A stretch of DNA of 64,000 bases from NCBI GenBank assembly GCA_016722075.1, contig JADKGW010000001.1, positions 434,001-498,000 on the forward strand, in the 5' to 3' direction. The notes under the pieces were generated by a model. It did not search any database. It was given only the letters and a program-made list of their open reading frames with translations, and was not told the origin of the DNA. Position 1 is the stretch's first letter. Every line of letters starts with the position of its first letter. Below are positions 45,318 through 53,189 of the stretch, piece by piece. The position numbers and the translations under genes were made by a program. This stretch comes from Candidatus Kouleothrix ribensis (lineage in GTDB: Bacteria; Chloroflexota; Chloroflexia; Chloroflexales; Roseiflexaceae).

Positions 45318-45797
45318 TTAGCCCTCGATCAGCGCCCGCCAGTCGATCGCTTCGGCCGTGGCATGCAGCCGGTGGTCGTCGTCTACTAGATTGAAGCGCA
45401 GGTTGCTGAATGTGCGCTCGGCTACCGCCCGCACTGGTGCAAGCGGCACGACCGTATCGCGCAGCCCGTGGTACACGATAGTCGGCACATCGATCGGCTG
45501 TGGCGGCACCACAAACGCGCGCAGGTGGATCGCCGGCGCCAGTAAGATGAGCTTGTAGGCCTGTGGCTGATGGGCGCAGACCCAGAGTGTAGCCATCAGC
45601 CCGCCCATACTCGAGCCGATGATTGCCCACGTGTCGTGCTGCCCCAGGATCGGCCTGAGCTGGGCCATGCGCTGCTCGAGCGGGCCGCTGAAGTCGGGTA
45701 CCACCGCGTCGGGGTATACTGCGCGCAACAGCTCGGCCTTATGTGTGCGGCTGCTGCTGTCTTGCCCGTGGATGAAGATGATCGCCGGCGTGCTCAT
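45318..45797 (-). CDS. small alpha/beta hydrolase
   Basis: This 159-residue esterase-like protein has a short alpha/beta hydrolase fold: the IIFIHGQDSSSRTHK oxyanion strand, nucleophile elbow GSSMGG (Ser in the G-x-S-x-G position), the VYHGLRDTVVPL acid strand and DDDHRLHA with the catalytic His. It resembles the YqiA/RBBP9-like group. AGGAGG sits before the ATG at 45797; the frame is open upstream to 45956 without support. The AP-superfamily gene lies 58 bp upstream on the same strand, so the two may share an mRNA. The substrate is unknown. Confidence 0.82.
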   Translation of the reverse strand: MSTPAIIFIHGQDSSSRTHKAELLRAVYPDAVVPDFSGPLEQRMAQLRPILGQHDTWAIIGSSMGGLMATLWVCAHQPQAYKLILLAPAIHLRAFVVPPQPIDVPTIVYHGLRDTVVPLAPVRAVAERTFSNLRFNLVDDDHRLHATAEAIDWRALIEG

Positions 45798-45855
45798 CCG
45801 CGCCTCCTTGCTTGGTGGGCGCCGCCCGCCAAGATCGGTTCTTTTAGTTTGTGTC

Positions 45856-46632
45856 TTAGGCCAGCACCTCCTCGATACAGCGGCCTTCCCACTCGCGGTC
45901 GGGTGCGATGCCAAGCAGCCGCGCCAGGGTTGGCGCGGTATCGAGCAGGCTGACATCGGCGGCGATCGTGTGGCCGGCGCGAATGCCTGGGCCGGCCACC
46001 AGCCAGGGGATAGTCATATCTTCGCGCAGGTCGGTGCCGTGATTACGCTCGTGCCCGCCGTGGTCGCTCTGGAGCAAGTAGGTCGTATCGGCGGGCAGCG
46101 CCGCGATGATCGTGCCGAGCGCCTGGTCGACGGTAGCGATCTGGCGCATGTAGCCATCCGACATCCAGCCGTAGTAGTGGCCGGCCACATCGACGGTGCC
46201 AAGGTAGATGAACGCAAAGTCGTAGCCGCCGCCTGGTAGCAGTTGCGCGGCCGCGTCGGCCAGAATCTGGTCGCCGTCGTGCTGGTAGGATGTATTGCGG
46301 AAGAACGACAGGGCCAGGCTGCCGGGGCGGCCCAGGTCGCGCAGTTCTTCCCAATTGTACACAAATGCACAGCGCTTGCCGGCGGCTTTGGCCAGGTCGA
46401 ACAGGCCTGGCAGCGGCCGTACCATCGGCGACCACACATTGCTGGTGATGCCATGGCGGGCAGGCGGCACGCTATGGAAGATCGATGTGTGGCACGGCAG
46501 CGTCATCGACGGCATAACACTCGATGCGTGCAGTGTCGCCGCGCCGCGCGCGACCAGTGCCTTGAGTTGCGGGCAATCGGCCGGCTCGATCGCGTCGGGA
46601 CGCAGGCCGTCGATCAGGATGAATGCGATCAT
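45856..46632 (-). CDS. alkaline-phosphatase-superfamily phosphodiesterase
   Basis: This 258-residue enzyme belongs to the nucleotide pyrophosphatase/phosphodiesterase branch. Metal-binding and nucleophile residues are in order: Asp in FILIDGLRPD, the Thr nucleophile in SMTLPCHTS, the D...H pair in GTVDVAGHYYG, then SDHGGHERNHG. No signal peptide is present, so it is probably cytosolic. AGAGGAG precedes the ATG at 46632. It is flanked by the hydrolase gene and thiamine diphosphokinase, all on the minus strand. The substrate class (nucleotide or lipid phosphodiester) cannot be told. Confidence 0.85.
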   Translation of the reverse strand: MIAFILIDGLRPDAIEPADCPQLKALVARGAATLHASSVMPSMTLPCHTSIFHSVPPARHGITSNVWSPMVRPLPGLFDLAKAAGKRCAFVYNWEELRDLGRPGSLALSFFRNTSYQHDGDQILADAAAQLLPGGGYDFAFIYLGTVDVAGHYYGWMSDGYMRQIATVDQALGTIIAALPADTTYLLQSDHGGHERNHGTDLREDMTIPWLVAGPGIRAGHTIAADVSLLDTAPTLARLLGIAPDREWEGRCIEEVLA

Positions 46633-46699
46633 GCGCTCCTCTGATGAAATCGTACAACTGTACCGCCCGAGGCACAATGCTGCTGGAGACAGCCACGGC

Positions 46700-47365
46700 T
46701 CAGCTGCCGCCGCGCCACTGATGCGTGCCGGCGTCGTCGTGGTGTACCACCAGCAGCAGCCCCTCGTGCAGGCCCACATGGCCGGGTGGCTCGAGCAGCA
46801 CATTGCTGACGCCACGCGCGTGCGCGAAGCTCAGCACTGCGTCGTGCAGCGGGTAGCGCAGGCCGCGCGTCGTCACCCCGCGCACCACACTAGTCAGCGG
46901 GATCAGCGAGATCGTGTCGCCGGCCTGGCCATCGAGCGTTGCCGCGTCGCGCACCAGAAACAGCGTCTGGCGATCGGCCAGCAGCCGCACCTGGCGCCCG
47001 CGCAGCTCGGGCAGTGCCAGCAGTGCGACATTCGCAAGCGTATGATCCCAGCGGCCACCCAGCGCGCCAATAATGTCGATCGTGGTCGCGCCGGCATGGG
47101 CCGCGTGCAGAAGCGCCAGCTCGAGGTCGGTCTCGTCTTTGTCGCGGCGAAAGCGGCGCAGCGCCACACCCTGTGCGCTCAGCACCTCGATCGCCGCCTG
47201 GTCGAGCGAGTCCATATCGCCGATCACCAGGTGTGGGGTGCAGCCCAATCGCAGCAATGGCAGCGCGCCGCCATCGGCTGCGACCAGCAGATCGGCCGCC
47301 TGGAGCTGCGCCAGGTATGGGCCGGCGTCGAGATCGGGTGCGTTTGCGGCAATTACGGCGTACAT
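46700..47365 (-). CDS. thiN: thiamine diphosphokinase
   Basis: This 221-residue enzyme transfers pyrophosphate from ATP to thiamine to form thiamine diphosphate. The TPK signatures are VAADGGALPLLRLG, VIGDMDSLD and DKDETDLELAL, followed by a GALGGRWDHTLAN loop. The C-terminal beta domain closes the ligand site. The ATG at 47365 has GGGAGAG upstream; an extension to 47389 is possible but not needed. No TPP riboswitch was recognised in the 227-bp upstream gap shared with the response regulator gene. Confidence 0.93.
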   Translation of the reverse strand: MYAVIAANAPDLDAGPYLAQLQAADLLVAADGGALPLLRLGCTPHLVIGDMDSLDQAAIEVLSAQGVALRRFRRDKDETDLELALLHAAHAGATTIDIIGALGGRWDHTLANVALLALPELRGRQVRLLADRQTLFLVRDAATLDGQAGDTISLIPLTSVVRGVTTRGLRYPLHDAVLSFAHARGVSNVLLEPPGHVGLHEGLLLVVHHDDAGTHQWRGGS

Positions 47366-47540
47366 TGAGTCTCTCCCGGCGTTGCACAATCGTGCTGCCC
47401 GGCGCTACCGCGCGCATCCTACCACAGATATAATCAGGGCGCTACTCGGGTGCTGCCTGCGCGAACCGTAACTTTTATGCGTGCCAAACGGTTTGATACA
47501 GCAACCATAATAAGTGCGACAGTAGCCGCGCCACGCTGCG

Positions 47541-47546
47541 TATAAT
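47541..47546 (+). promoter_or_regulatory. -10 box (TATAAT) of the response regulator gene
   Basis: A perfect TATAAT is 46 bp before the ATG; the -35 region is not clear. Confidence 0.4.
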
Positions 47547-47592
47547 GTGTCGGCACGGCCACGCGGCCGTCGAACACCATGGAGTTTGAGCT

Positions 47593-47988
47593 ATGTCGAT
47601 GATTCTTGTTGTTGAAGATGATCCTATGAATCGCGATATGCTCGTGCGGCGCCTGATCTGGGAAGGCTACCAGGTGATCACTGCGATCAACGGGGCACAG
47701 GCTGTCGAGCTGGCATGCGACCAACATCCCGATCTAATCCTGATGGATGTCGGTATTCCGGTATTGAATGGCTGGCAGGCCACTCGTCAGCTGAAGTCGC
47801 ACCCGCTTGCGGGTGATATTCCGATTATTATTTTGACGGCCTATGCCCTGAGTGAGGATCGGTTGGCCTCGCTCGACTCGGGCTGCGACGATTATGAGAC
47901 CAAGCCAATCAACTTCAGCCAGCTGCTCGAGAAGATGAAGCGCTGCCTGGCGCTCAAGCAGTCTGCGCAGCGGCGTGCCAAGGTATAG
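47593..47988 (+). CDS. single-domain response regulator (CheY-like)
   Basis: This 131-residue receiver domain has no output domain. The acidic pair EDD is at the N-terminus (about 8-10), the phosphoacceptor Asp in LILMDVGIP (about 53), the Thr in ILTAYA and the Lys in YETKPINF. The N-terminal part MILVVEDDPMNRDML is typical of DivK-like regulators, which act through protein contacts. No histidine kinase gene is adjacent. The base composition is less GC-biased than its neighbours (codons such as ATT and GAT are frequent), so expression may be high or the gene recently acquired. Confidence 0.9.
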   Translation: MSMILVVEDDPMNRDMLVRRLIWEGYQVITAINGAQAVELACDQHPDLILMDVGIPVLNGWQATRQLKSHPLAGDIPIIILTAYALSEDRLASLDSGCDDYETKPINFSQLLEKMKRCLALKQSAQRRAKV

Positions 47989-48035
47989 CCCGCCACGTAA
48001 GGCAGCGGGCTGGAAATGCCGGGCCACACCACAGT

Positions 48036-48509
48036 TCAGCGTTTGTGCTGGTTTACCCCTGCGCCCCAGAGCGTATCCCACCCCTGTACGGTGCCGGCTG
48101 GCTGCCACAGCTCGGCGACATCGTGCGCACGTAGCAACTGCCCAACCGTCGTCGGAATAAAGCAGACCCGCCGTAGCCGCCGGCTGGTGATCGGCAACGC
48201 CAGGGCCTGCAGTGGGCCGAGCGCAAAGCGATAGTAGCGTGCGGCCGCGCGCGGGTGGTTCGGCTCGCCGGGTAGCAGTGCCAGCCGCGTACGCACACTC
48301 ACCTCACGCACTTCGGCATAGTACCGTACCGCCCAGCGTTCAGCCCCGAATGCCGCCGTCTGATAGAACGCCAGGTACTCGGCGTGCAGGCTCGGCGGCG
48401 CATGCGCGAGCGGAATTCGATACCAGCCTTGCTCGCGCGCGCGTGCTAGATCGCATGGCCGCGTCACCACCGCTACCAGCACGCGCGCCTCAGATGCAAG
48501 TTCGTCCAT
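48036..48509 (-). CDS. uncharacterised protein downstream of uvsE
   Basis: This 157-residue soluble protein matches no family I can name. It shows ordered blocks: VAVVTRPCDLARAREQGWYRIPL, AEYLAFYQTAAFG, WAVRYYAEV, HPRAAARYYRF and a C-terminal VCFIPTTVGQLL. The arrangement of aromatic and Arg residues suggests a nucleic-acid or nucleotide-binding fold. It starts 30 bp after uvsE on the same strand, so it is probably part of the same mRNA and may assist DNA repair; that is inference from position only. Confidence 0.6.
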   Translation of the reverse strand: MDELASEARVLVAVVTRPCDLARAREQGWYRIPLAHAPPSLHAEYLAFYQTAAFGAERWAVRYYAEVREVSVRTRLALLPGEPNHPRAAARYYRFALGPLQALALPITSRRLRRVCFIPTTVGQLLRAHDVAELWQPAGTVQGWDTLWGAGVNQHKR

Positions 48510-48539
48510 ATACGCTCACATACGATACAGCTGCACGCC

Positions 48540-49490
48540 TTAGCTCACCACCCCAGCCAGCTCGGGCGCGAGATGCTGGAGATCGCCACGCAGGCGTAGC
48601 AGTGCCAGGTCGGCGGCCTTGGCTTCGAGCATGACATCGAATGGCGGCAGGCCGCGCGTGCCGGCCAGAAACGCGGCAAACTCGATCGCATTGATGAAAT
48701 CGGCGTGCTGGCCGAGCTGTGGCGCCAGCACATGCTGCGGCGCGCCGCGGCGTGCCGGCAGCACATGGGCCTCGGTGCGCTGCGAGCTGAAGTGAACCTT
48801 GGGCCGCACACCGGCCGGCCAGGTTGCCAGCGCCAGCGCTACCGCAACGCCAAGCGGCATACGCGCGGGATTATTGATCTGGTGATGCAGTGTGTCGAAC
48901 ACGACCGGCACACCGGTAGCCTGGTGGAGGCGCAGCAGATCCGGCAGCCCGAAGCTGTCTTCATCGGGCTCGACCGCCACGCGCCGGCGGGCATGCTCGG
49001 GCAGCCGGCCGTAGTTGGCGGCGAAACGCCGCAGCGCGCTGGCTGTGTCGCCATGCGCCCCGCCCACATGCACCACAAGCACACTCTCGGCACCGCAGCC
49101 CAGGGCATCGAGCAGCCCGGCCCGCGCGCTAATTGCGGCGCTGCTGCGCTCGGCGGCGGCCGCATCCGGGCTGCTGAGCGTCACATGCAGCGGCATGTGC
49201 ATGGTCAGGCGAATGCCGTGGGCCTGCGCCAGTGTAGCAACCTCGGCCAGCAGGTCAGCCGACTCAGCGACCTGCCTGGCGATCTCGGTGGCGCCTGAGT
49301 CGCCCTGGCAGGGTGCCAGATCGTCGGCCAGCCGGTAGCAGCTGATCCGCTGCGCCGCCAGATACAGCAGCACCTCGCGTACCAGCAGCAAGCTGACGCT
49401 GAGATGTGGGGCGTGCGCGGCCCGCCGCCCATCGCGCACCCGCAGGCCACCCCGCCCCATGATTTTCACAGCCACGCCCAAGCGCACCAT
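48540..49490 (-). CDS. uvsE: UV damage endonuclease (UvsE/UVDE family)
   Basis: This 316-residue TIM-barrel endonuclease nicks 5' of UV photoproducts in an alternative excision repair route. Family blocks are RLGVAVKIMG at the N-terminus, YRLADDLAPC, LTMHMPLHVTL, VAVEPDEDSF, PVVFDTLHHQINNP (metal-binding His), KVHFSSQRTEAH and FDVMLEAKAADLALL. The ATG at 49490 gives the canonical start. The promoter TTGTGG-N17-TATACT lies at 49551-49523. UvrB, RecD2 and RNase HII in the same window make this a region with several repair genes. Confidence 0.86.
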   Translation of the reverse strand: MVRLGVAVKIMGRGGLRVRDGRRAAHAPHLSVSLLLVREVLLYLAAQRISCYRLADDLAPCQGDSGATEIARQVAESADLLAEVATLAQAHGIRLTMHMPLHVTLSSPDAAAAERSSAAISARAGLLDALGCGAESVLVVHVGGAHGDTASALRRFAANYGRLPEHARRRVAVEPDEDSFGLPDLLRLHQATGVPVVFDTLHHQINNPARMPLGVAVALALATWPAGVRPKVHFSSQRTEAHVLPARRGAPQHVLAPQLGQHADFINAIEFAAFLAGTRGLPPFDVMLEAKAADLALLRLRGDLQHLAPELAGVVS

Positions 49491-49522
49491 ACTCGGCCTA
49501 CACGATAGCGGTACCGCAATAG

Positions 49523-49551
49523 AGTATAGCATGTGCTTGGCACAACCACAA
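49523..49551 (-). promoter_or_regulatory. promoter of uvsE
   Basis: On the minus strand TTGTGG (49551-49546), a 17-bp spacer and TATACT (49528-49523) lie 32 bp before the ATG. Confidence 0.55.
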
Positions 49552-49660
49552 GGGCTGGAAGTGCGATTTTTTTGGATCAGGCCAGCAGCTGCGCGGCCCG
49601 CTTCTAAACTGCACCACCGCAGTGCCGTTGCTGTGGCCCTACGCGGTTTTTGGCTACTAC

Positions 49661-49689
49661 TTGCCTTGTATGCATCCCTGTGCTATAAT
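49661..49689 (+). promoter_or_regulatory. promoter of rplS
   Basis: TTGCCT (49661-49666), a 17-bp spacer and a perfect TATAAT (49684-49689). The leader to the ATG at 49783 is about 87 nt. Confidence 0.75.
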
Positions 49690-49720
49690 CCGCTCCGGCT
49701 TTGATAGTAGTTACTCGTGG

Positions 49721-49754
49721 GGGGCGCCACGGTCAATACCATGGCGTGCCCCGC
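49721..49754 (+). promoter_or_regulatory. leader stem-loop of rplS
   Basis: GGGGCGCCACGGT (from 49722) can pair with ACCATGGCGTGCCCC (ending 49752) apart from a 2-nt bulge and one mismatch. It sits in the middle of the 87-nt rplS leader, ahead of the AAAGGAG ribosome binding site. Ribosomal-protein leaders often carry autoregulatory structures; whether this one does is unknown. Confidence 0.45.
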
Positions 49755-49782
49755 TCTTTGTGTGTAAAGGAGCGACGGCGAT

Positions 49783-50133
49783 ATGTCGCAACAAATCTTG
49801 CATGAGATCGAGCGCCGGCAGTTCAAGAGCGAAGCGCAGGCCTTCCGTGTCGGCGACACCGTGCGCGTGGGTGTGCGCGTGGTCGAGGGCAACCGCGAGC
49901 GCACGCAGGAGTTCGAGGGAGTGTGCATTCGGCGCCGCAGCAGTGGCATCAACGAGAATTTTACGGTGCGCCGGATCGCCTCGCACGGGATCGGCGTCGA
50001 GCGCACATTCCTGCTGCACTCGCCGCGGCTCGAGTCGATCAAGGTGATCCGCCAGGGTAAGGTACGCCGCGCGAAGCTGTACTACCTGCGTGGCCTCACC
50101 GGTAAAGCTGCCCGGATCAAAGAGCGCCGCTAA
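49783..50133 (+). CDS. rplS: 50S ribosomal protein L19
   Basis: This 116-residue L19 lies at the 30S-50S interface of the ribosome. The family blocks FRVGDTVRVGVRVVEGNRER, RTQEFEGVCI, FTVRRIASHGIGVERTF and KVRRAKLYYLRGLTGKAARIKE run in order. AAAGGAG lies before the ATG. The usual rpsP-rimM-trmD neighbours are absent; the gene has its own promoter and leader. rnhB, which follows rplS in many bacteria, is found 0.8 kb downstream after an inserted methyltransferase gene. Confidence 0.97.
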   Translation: MSQQILHEIERRQFKSEAQAFRVGDTVRVGVRVVEGNRERTQEFEGVCIRRRSSGINENFTVRRIASHGIGVERTFLLHSPRLESIKVIRQGKVRRAKLYYLRGLTGKAARIKERR

Positions 50134-50151
50134 GGCGTGGCTCGACGTGCT

Positions 50152-50198
50152 GAGTTTTGAGTTGCGGTTGGGCTATGTCGGCTTCTAACTCAAAACTC
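50152..50198 (+). other. 12-bp inverted repeat flanking the methyltransferase start
   Basis: GAGTTTTGAGTT (50152-50163) and AACTCAAAACTC (50187-50198) are perfect complements. The 23-nt loop contains the ATG at 50175. It could terminate rplS transcripts or mask the start of the next gene. Confidence 0.55.
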
Positions 50199-50876
50199 TA
50201 CCCCGCTCATGCAAAACTGCCGGCGTATGCCGGCTTGATTCGTTGGGCGTTCGCGCACTTCTACCGCGAGTTCGCCTGGAGTTACGACGCAGTTGCGGCG
50301 GCGGTTTCGGCCGGGCATTGGGCCAGCTGGGTGCGGGCCGTACTGCCGTATCTGCGTGGGCGCGTGCTCGAGCTTGGCCCCGGCACCGGCACGCTGCAGC
50401 TCGCGCTTGCGGCCCGGCCCGCTGGCCCAGCGCCGCTTGGCCTGGAGGCATCGCCGCAGATGCTGGCGATCACGCGCGGCAAGCTGGCGCGCGCTGGCCG
50501 GCCGGTATGCCTCGCGCGTGGCCTAGCCCAGGCCCTACCGCTCGCCCCCGCGTCGGTCGATACCGTCGTCGCCACCTTCCCAACCGAGTACATCATCGAT
50601 CAGGCCACGCTCGACGAGATTGGCCGCGTGCTGCGCCCCGGCGGGCGGCTGGTGGTGGCGCTGGCGGCCGTCTTCGGCCAGGCCGGCCCATACCGGCGGC
50701 TGCTCGGCCTGCTGTATCGCCTGACGCTTCAGCGTGCGCCAGACCAGCCGCGCGAGCCGGTGCCGCGTTCGCAGCTGGGGGCGCGGCTGGCCGAGCGTGG
50801 CTTCCAGGTGAGCGAACGTTGGGAGCCGGTAGGCGCTACAGCGGTGCATCTGGTGCTGGCCGAGCGTGGCTCATAG
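50175..50876 (+). CDS. class I SAM-dependent methyltransferase
   Basis: This 233-residue methyltransferase has a Rossmann core: motif I LELGPGTGTLQLAL (about 68-81), the acidic/Glu motif II in GLEASPQM, the post-motif ALPLAPASVDTVVATFPTEY and the RVLRPGGRLVVA strand. It resembles the UbiE/Coq5-like Methyltransf_11 group that acts on small lipophilic substrates. No conserved substrate-binding residues identify the target. The start is uncertain because the ATG at 50175 sits in the loop of a 12-bp inverted repeat and has a poor ribosome binding site. It lies between rplS and rnhB. Confidence 0.78.
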   Translation: MSASNSKLYPAHAKLPAYAGLIRWAFAHFYREFAWSYDAVAAAVSAGHWASWVRAVLPYLRGRVLELGPGTGTLQLALAARPAGPAPLGLEASPQMLAITRGKLARAGRPVCLARGLAQALPLAPASVDTVVATFPTEYIIDQATLDEIGRVLRPGGRLVVALAAVFGQAGPYRRLLGLLYRLTLQRAPDQPREPVPRSQLGARLAERGFQVSERWEPVGATAVHLVLAERGS

Positions 50877-50954
50877 CATGCGCGCTCGAGTGCCTATGTG
50901 CTCGGATACAGCGCGTATGCCGCCCACCTAACCTACCTCTTCAGCCGAATTTGG

Positions 50955-50960
50955 TATAAT
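50955..50960 (+). promoter_or_regulatory. -10 box (TATAAT) placing rnhB transcription start at its ATG
   Basis: A perfect TATAAT ends 7 nt before the ATG at 50968, so transcription should start at or next to the start codon. The box overlaps CCGAATTTGGTAT (50945-50957), a match to the terminus of the MITE-like family. Confidence 0.6.
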
Positions 50961-50967
50961 GGGCCGC

Positions 50968-51627
50968 ATGCCGCCACACGTGGATGAAGAGCTGAGACTA
51001 GCGGCCGCCGGTTATGGCCGGATCGCCGGTGTCGACGAGGTTGGCCGCGGCTGTTGGGCCGGCCCGGTGGTGGCTGCCGCCGTAGTGCTGCCGGCGCATG
51101 TGCTGGCGGCGCCGGGGCTGCTGGCCGGTGTCGACGACTCGAAGGTGCTGAGCGCGCAGCGACGCGAGCAGCTGGCCGAGCGCATCCTGGCGCTGGCCGA
51201 CGATCATGGGCTCGGCGCGGTGCCGGCCCATGTGATCGACACCCACGGCATTCTGGCGGCCACGCGCCTGGCTATGCAGATCGCGTTGTTGCGGCTGGCC
51301 CGGCCGGCCGACGCCTTGCTGATCGACGCAGTTGTGCTCGAGCGCTGGCCTTGCCGGCAGCAGTCGTTCGTGCGCGGCGACGCGCGCTGCCTCTCGATCG
51401 CGGCGGCCTCGATTGTGGCCAAAGTTGCGCGCGACCGCATGATGCTAACGCTTGATCGATATGCGCCGGCCTACGGCTTCGCCCAGCATAAGGGCTATGG
51501 TACGGCGCTGCACGAGCACGCGCTGCGCTGCTATGGCCCCTCGCCGCAGCATCGGCGCAGCTTTCGGCCGCTGGCCGACGTGCTGGCCGGCGGGGCGTGG
51601 CCCGAGCGCGGCGCGCCCACGCGCTGA
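50968..51627 (+). CDS. rnhB: ribonuclease HII (probable leaderless gene)
   Basis: This 219-residue RNase HII removes ribonucleotides and RNA from RNA-DNA hybrids. Catalytic DEDD-type residues appear in GVDEVGRGCWAGPVVAAA (Asp-Glu pair, about 22-23), DDSKVLSAQRRE, ADALLIDAV and SIAAASIVAKVARDRMM with a final acidic residue. An in-frame ATG at 50959 lies inside the -10 box and cannot be transcribed from it. The ATG at 50968 is therefore taken as the start, without any leader or ribosome binding site. The HEAT-like gene follows after 48 bp. Confidence 0.92.
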   Translation: MPPHVDEELRLAAAGYGRIAGVDEVGRGCWAGPVVAAAVVLPAHVLAAPGLLAGVDDSKVLSAQRREQLAERILALADDHGLGAVPAHVIDTHGILAATRLAMQIALLRLARPADALLIDAVVLERWPCRQQSFVRGDARCLSIAAASIVAKVARDRMMLTLDRYAPAYGFAQHKGYGTALHEHALRCYGPSPQHRRSFRPLADVLAGGAWPERGAPTR

Positions 51628-51675
51628 GTGGGCCGGCGCGCGGCGATGTGCGCGCTACAGGTATGGAGGACATCA

Positions 51676-52398
51676 TTGGATCTCGCAATTTCAGATAAAA
51701 TCAAGCAGCTGCAGCGCGAAGGTGTGCGCCCGGCCGAGAGGCTGGCCGCGCAGATCACTCGTGCTGGCGCAGCGGCGCAGCCCGCGCTGATCGAGCTGGC
51801 CTGCAATACCGATCTGCTGCACGGCGACGAGCCTGCGTGCTATGCGCCGATCCACGCGCTTCGCCTGCTTGGCGAGGTTGGCTCGGTCGAGATGATCACG
51901 CCGCTGCTGCGCCAGTTTCCGGTCGAGCTCTACTACGAGGACGAGCGGCTGCCGCAGGTGTGGGCCGAAGAGGTGCCGCAGATCATTGGCCACCTCGGCA
52001 CTGCCGCGATCGAGCCGCTCTGGGCCGTGGCCGATGCCGCCGACTGGCCGCCAGCCGCGCGCAGCAGCGCATTGATCGCGCTGACGTATATCACGGCTGT
52101 GGCGCCCGAGCAGCACCAGGCGATTGTCGCCGGCCTGCGCGCGCGCCTGGCCAGCGCTGGCGACAAGCAGTTGGCTTCGTACCTGGTGACGGCGCTCGGC
52201 AACCTGGGGATGAAAGATCTATACCCGGATGTGCTGGCCATGTACCGCGCCGGCACGATCGACTCTGCGATCATTCCGGCCGGCGCGCTGCGCCAGATGC
52301 TGCTCAGCGATAGCTCGAAGCGGCTGGCTTGCGCCCGCCACCCGCTGTGGGAGCGCTATGATCAGCATGGGCCGTTTGCCGGCGAGCGCGAGGTCTAG
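51676..52398 (+). CDS. HEAT-like protein, function unknown
   Basis: This 240-residue helical protein has paired amphipathic helices like HEAT repeats: CYAPIHALRLLGEVGSVEMI, QIIGHLGTAAIEPLWAVA and SYLVTALGNLGMKDL. It may belong with DUF1186-like solenoids. The start is TTG at 51676, because GGAGGA precedes it at the proper distance and no ATG fits; the frame runs up to 51628 without support. The GNAT gene begins 9 bp after its stop, so the two are translated from one mRNA. No enzymatic motif is visible. Confidence 0.68.
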   Translation: MDLAISDKIKQLQREGVRPAERLAAQITRAGAAAQPALIELACNTDLLHGDEPACYAPIHALRLLGEVGSVEMITPLLRQFPVELYYEDERLPQVWAEEVPQIIGHLGTAAIEPLWAVADAADWPPAARSSALIALTYITAVAPEQHQAIVAGLRARLASAGDKQLASYLVTALGNLGMKDLYPDVLAMYRAGTIDSAIIPAGALRQMLLSDSSKRLACARHPLWERYDQHGPFAGEREV

Positions 52399-52406
52399 CG
52401 CAGGCT

Positions 52407-53189
52407 ATGGATATTGCCCCGCTTACCCCCGATAATCAGGCGCTCGCGCTGGCATACCTGCGCGGCTCGCCCTACCGTAATGCGCTGCCGCTCTCGAACG
52501 CGACGCAGCTGCGCGCGGCCTGTGATGTACTGGTGGCCAGCCAGCGCGGGCGGGTGCTGGGCGTAGCCTCGACCTATCACGACCTGCCGGTCGCGAACCT
52601 GACCTTCGCCGCCGCCACTGGCGCGGTGGTAGGCGCACTCCTAGCCGGGCTGGCCGACAGGAACCCGCACCTGCGCGCCGGCCCGGCCTGGGCCTTGCTG
52701 CCGGCCGATCGGCAGCGGCAGCTTGCGCAGCATGCGCGGATTGTGTCGATCGAGACCGAGTACCAGATGGTGATCGAGCCCGAGCTGCTGCGGCCGCACG
52801 CCGCGCATGTGCCGCGCCGGCTGACGCCGGCCGATGCCGCCGCGATGGACGCACTGGCGGCTGCCGCCGGCCTGAGCGTGTGGCACAACAGCTCCCTGGC
52901 GTTTGGCCCGGCATTCGGCTGCTTTATCGGCGAGCGGCTGGTGGCCATGGCCGCCACGCACTTCGCCACGCCCGAGATCGTCGAGATCGGCCATGTGGCC
53001 ACGCACCCCGAGTACCGGCGGCAGGGCTATGCCTCGGCCTGCACTGCCGCGTTGACCATGGCGGCGTTTGCGCTGGCTCCGCGAGTGTTTCTGATGGTGC
53101 TCGAGCGCAATGCCCCGGCGCTGGCAACCTATAAGCAGCTGGGCTTCCGCACCATGGAGCGGATGTGCCTGTGCAGCTGCACGCTGTAG
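52407..53189 (+). CDS. GNAT-family N-acetyltransferase
   Basis: This 260-residue protein has a C-terminal GNAT domain. The acetyl-CoA binding motif A is GHVATHPEYRRQGYASACTAAL (Q/R-x-x-G-x-A pattern YRRQGYAS, about 207-214), followed by VFLMVLERNAPALATYKQLGF. The N-terminal ~130 residues look like a degenerate second GNAT-type fold. The acceptor is unknown. It starts 8 bp after the HEAT-like gene, hence probable co-translation. Confidence 0.82.
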   Translation: MDIAPLTPDNQALALAYLRGSPYRNALPLSNATQLRAACDVLVASQRGRVLGVASTYHDLPVANLTFAAATGAVVGALLAGLADRNPHLRAGPAWALLPADRQRQLAQHARIVSIETEYQMVIEPELLRPHAAHVPRRLTPADAAAMDALAAAAGLSVWHNSSLAFGPAFGCFIGERLVAMAATHFATPEIVEIGHVATHPEYRRQGYASACTAALTMAAFALAPRVFLMVLERNAPALATYKQLGFRTMERMCLCSCTL

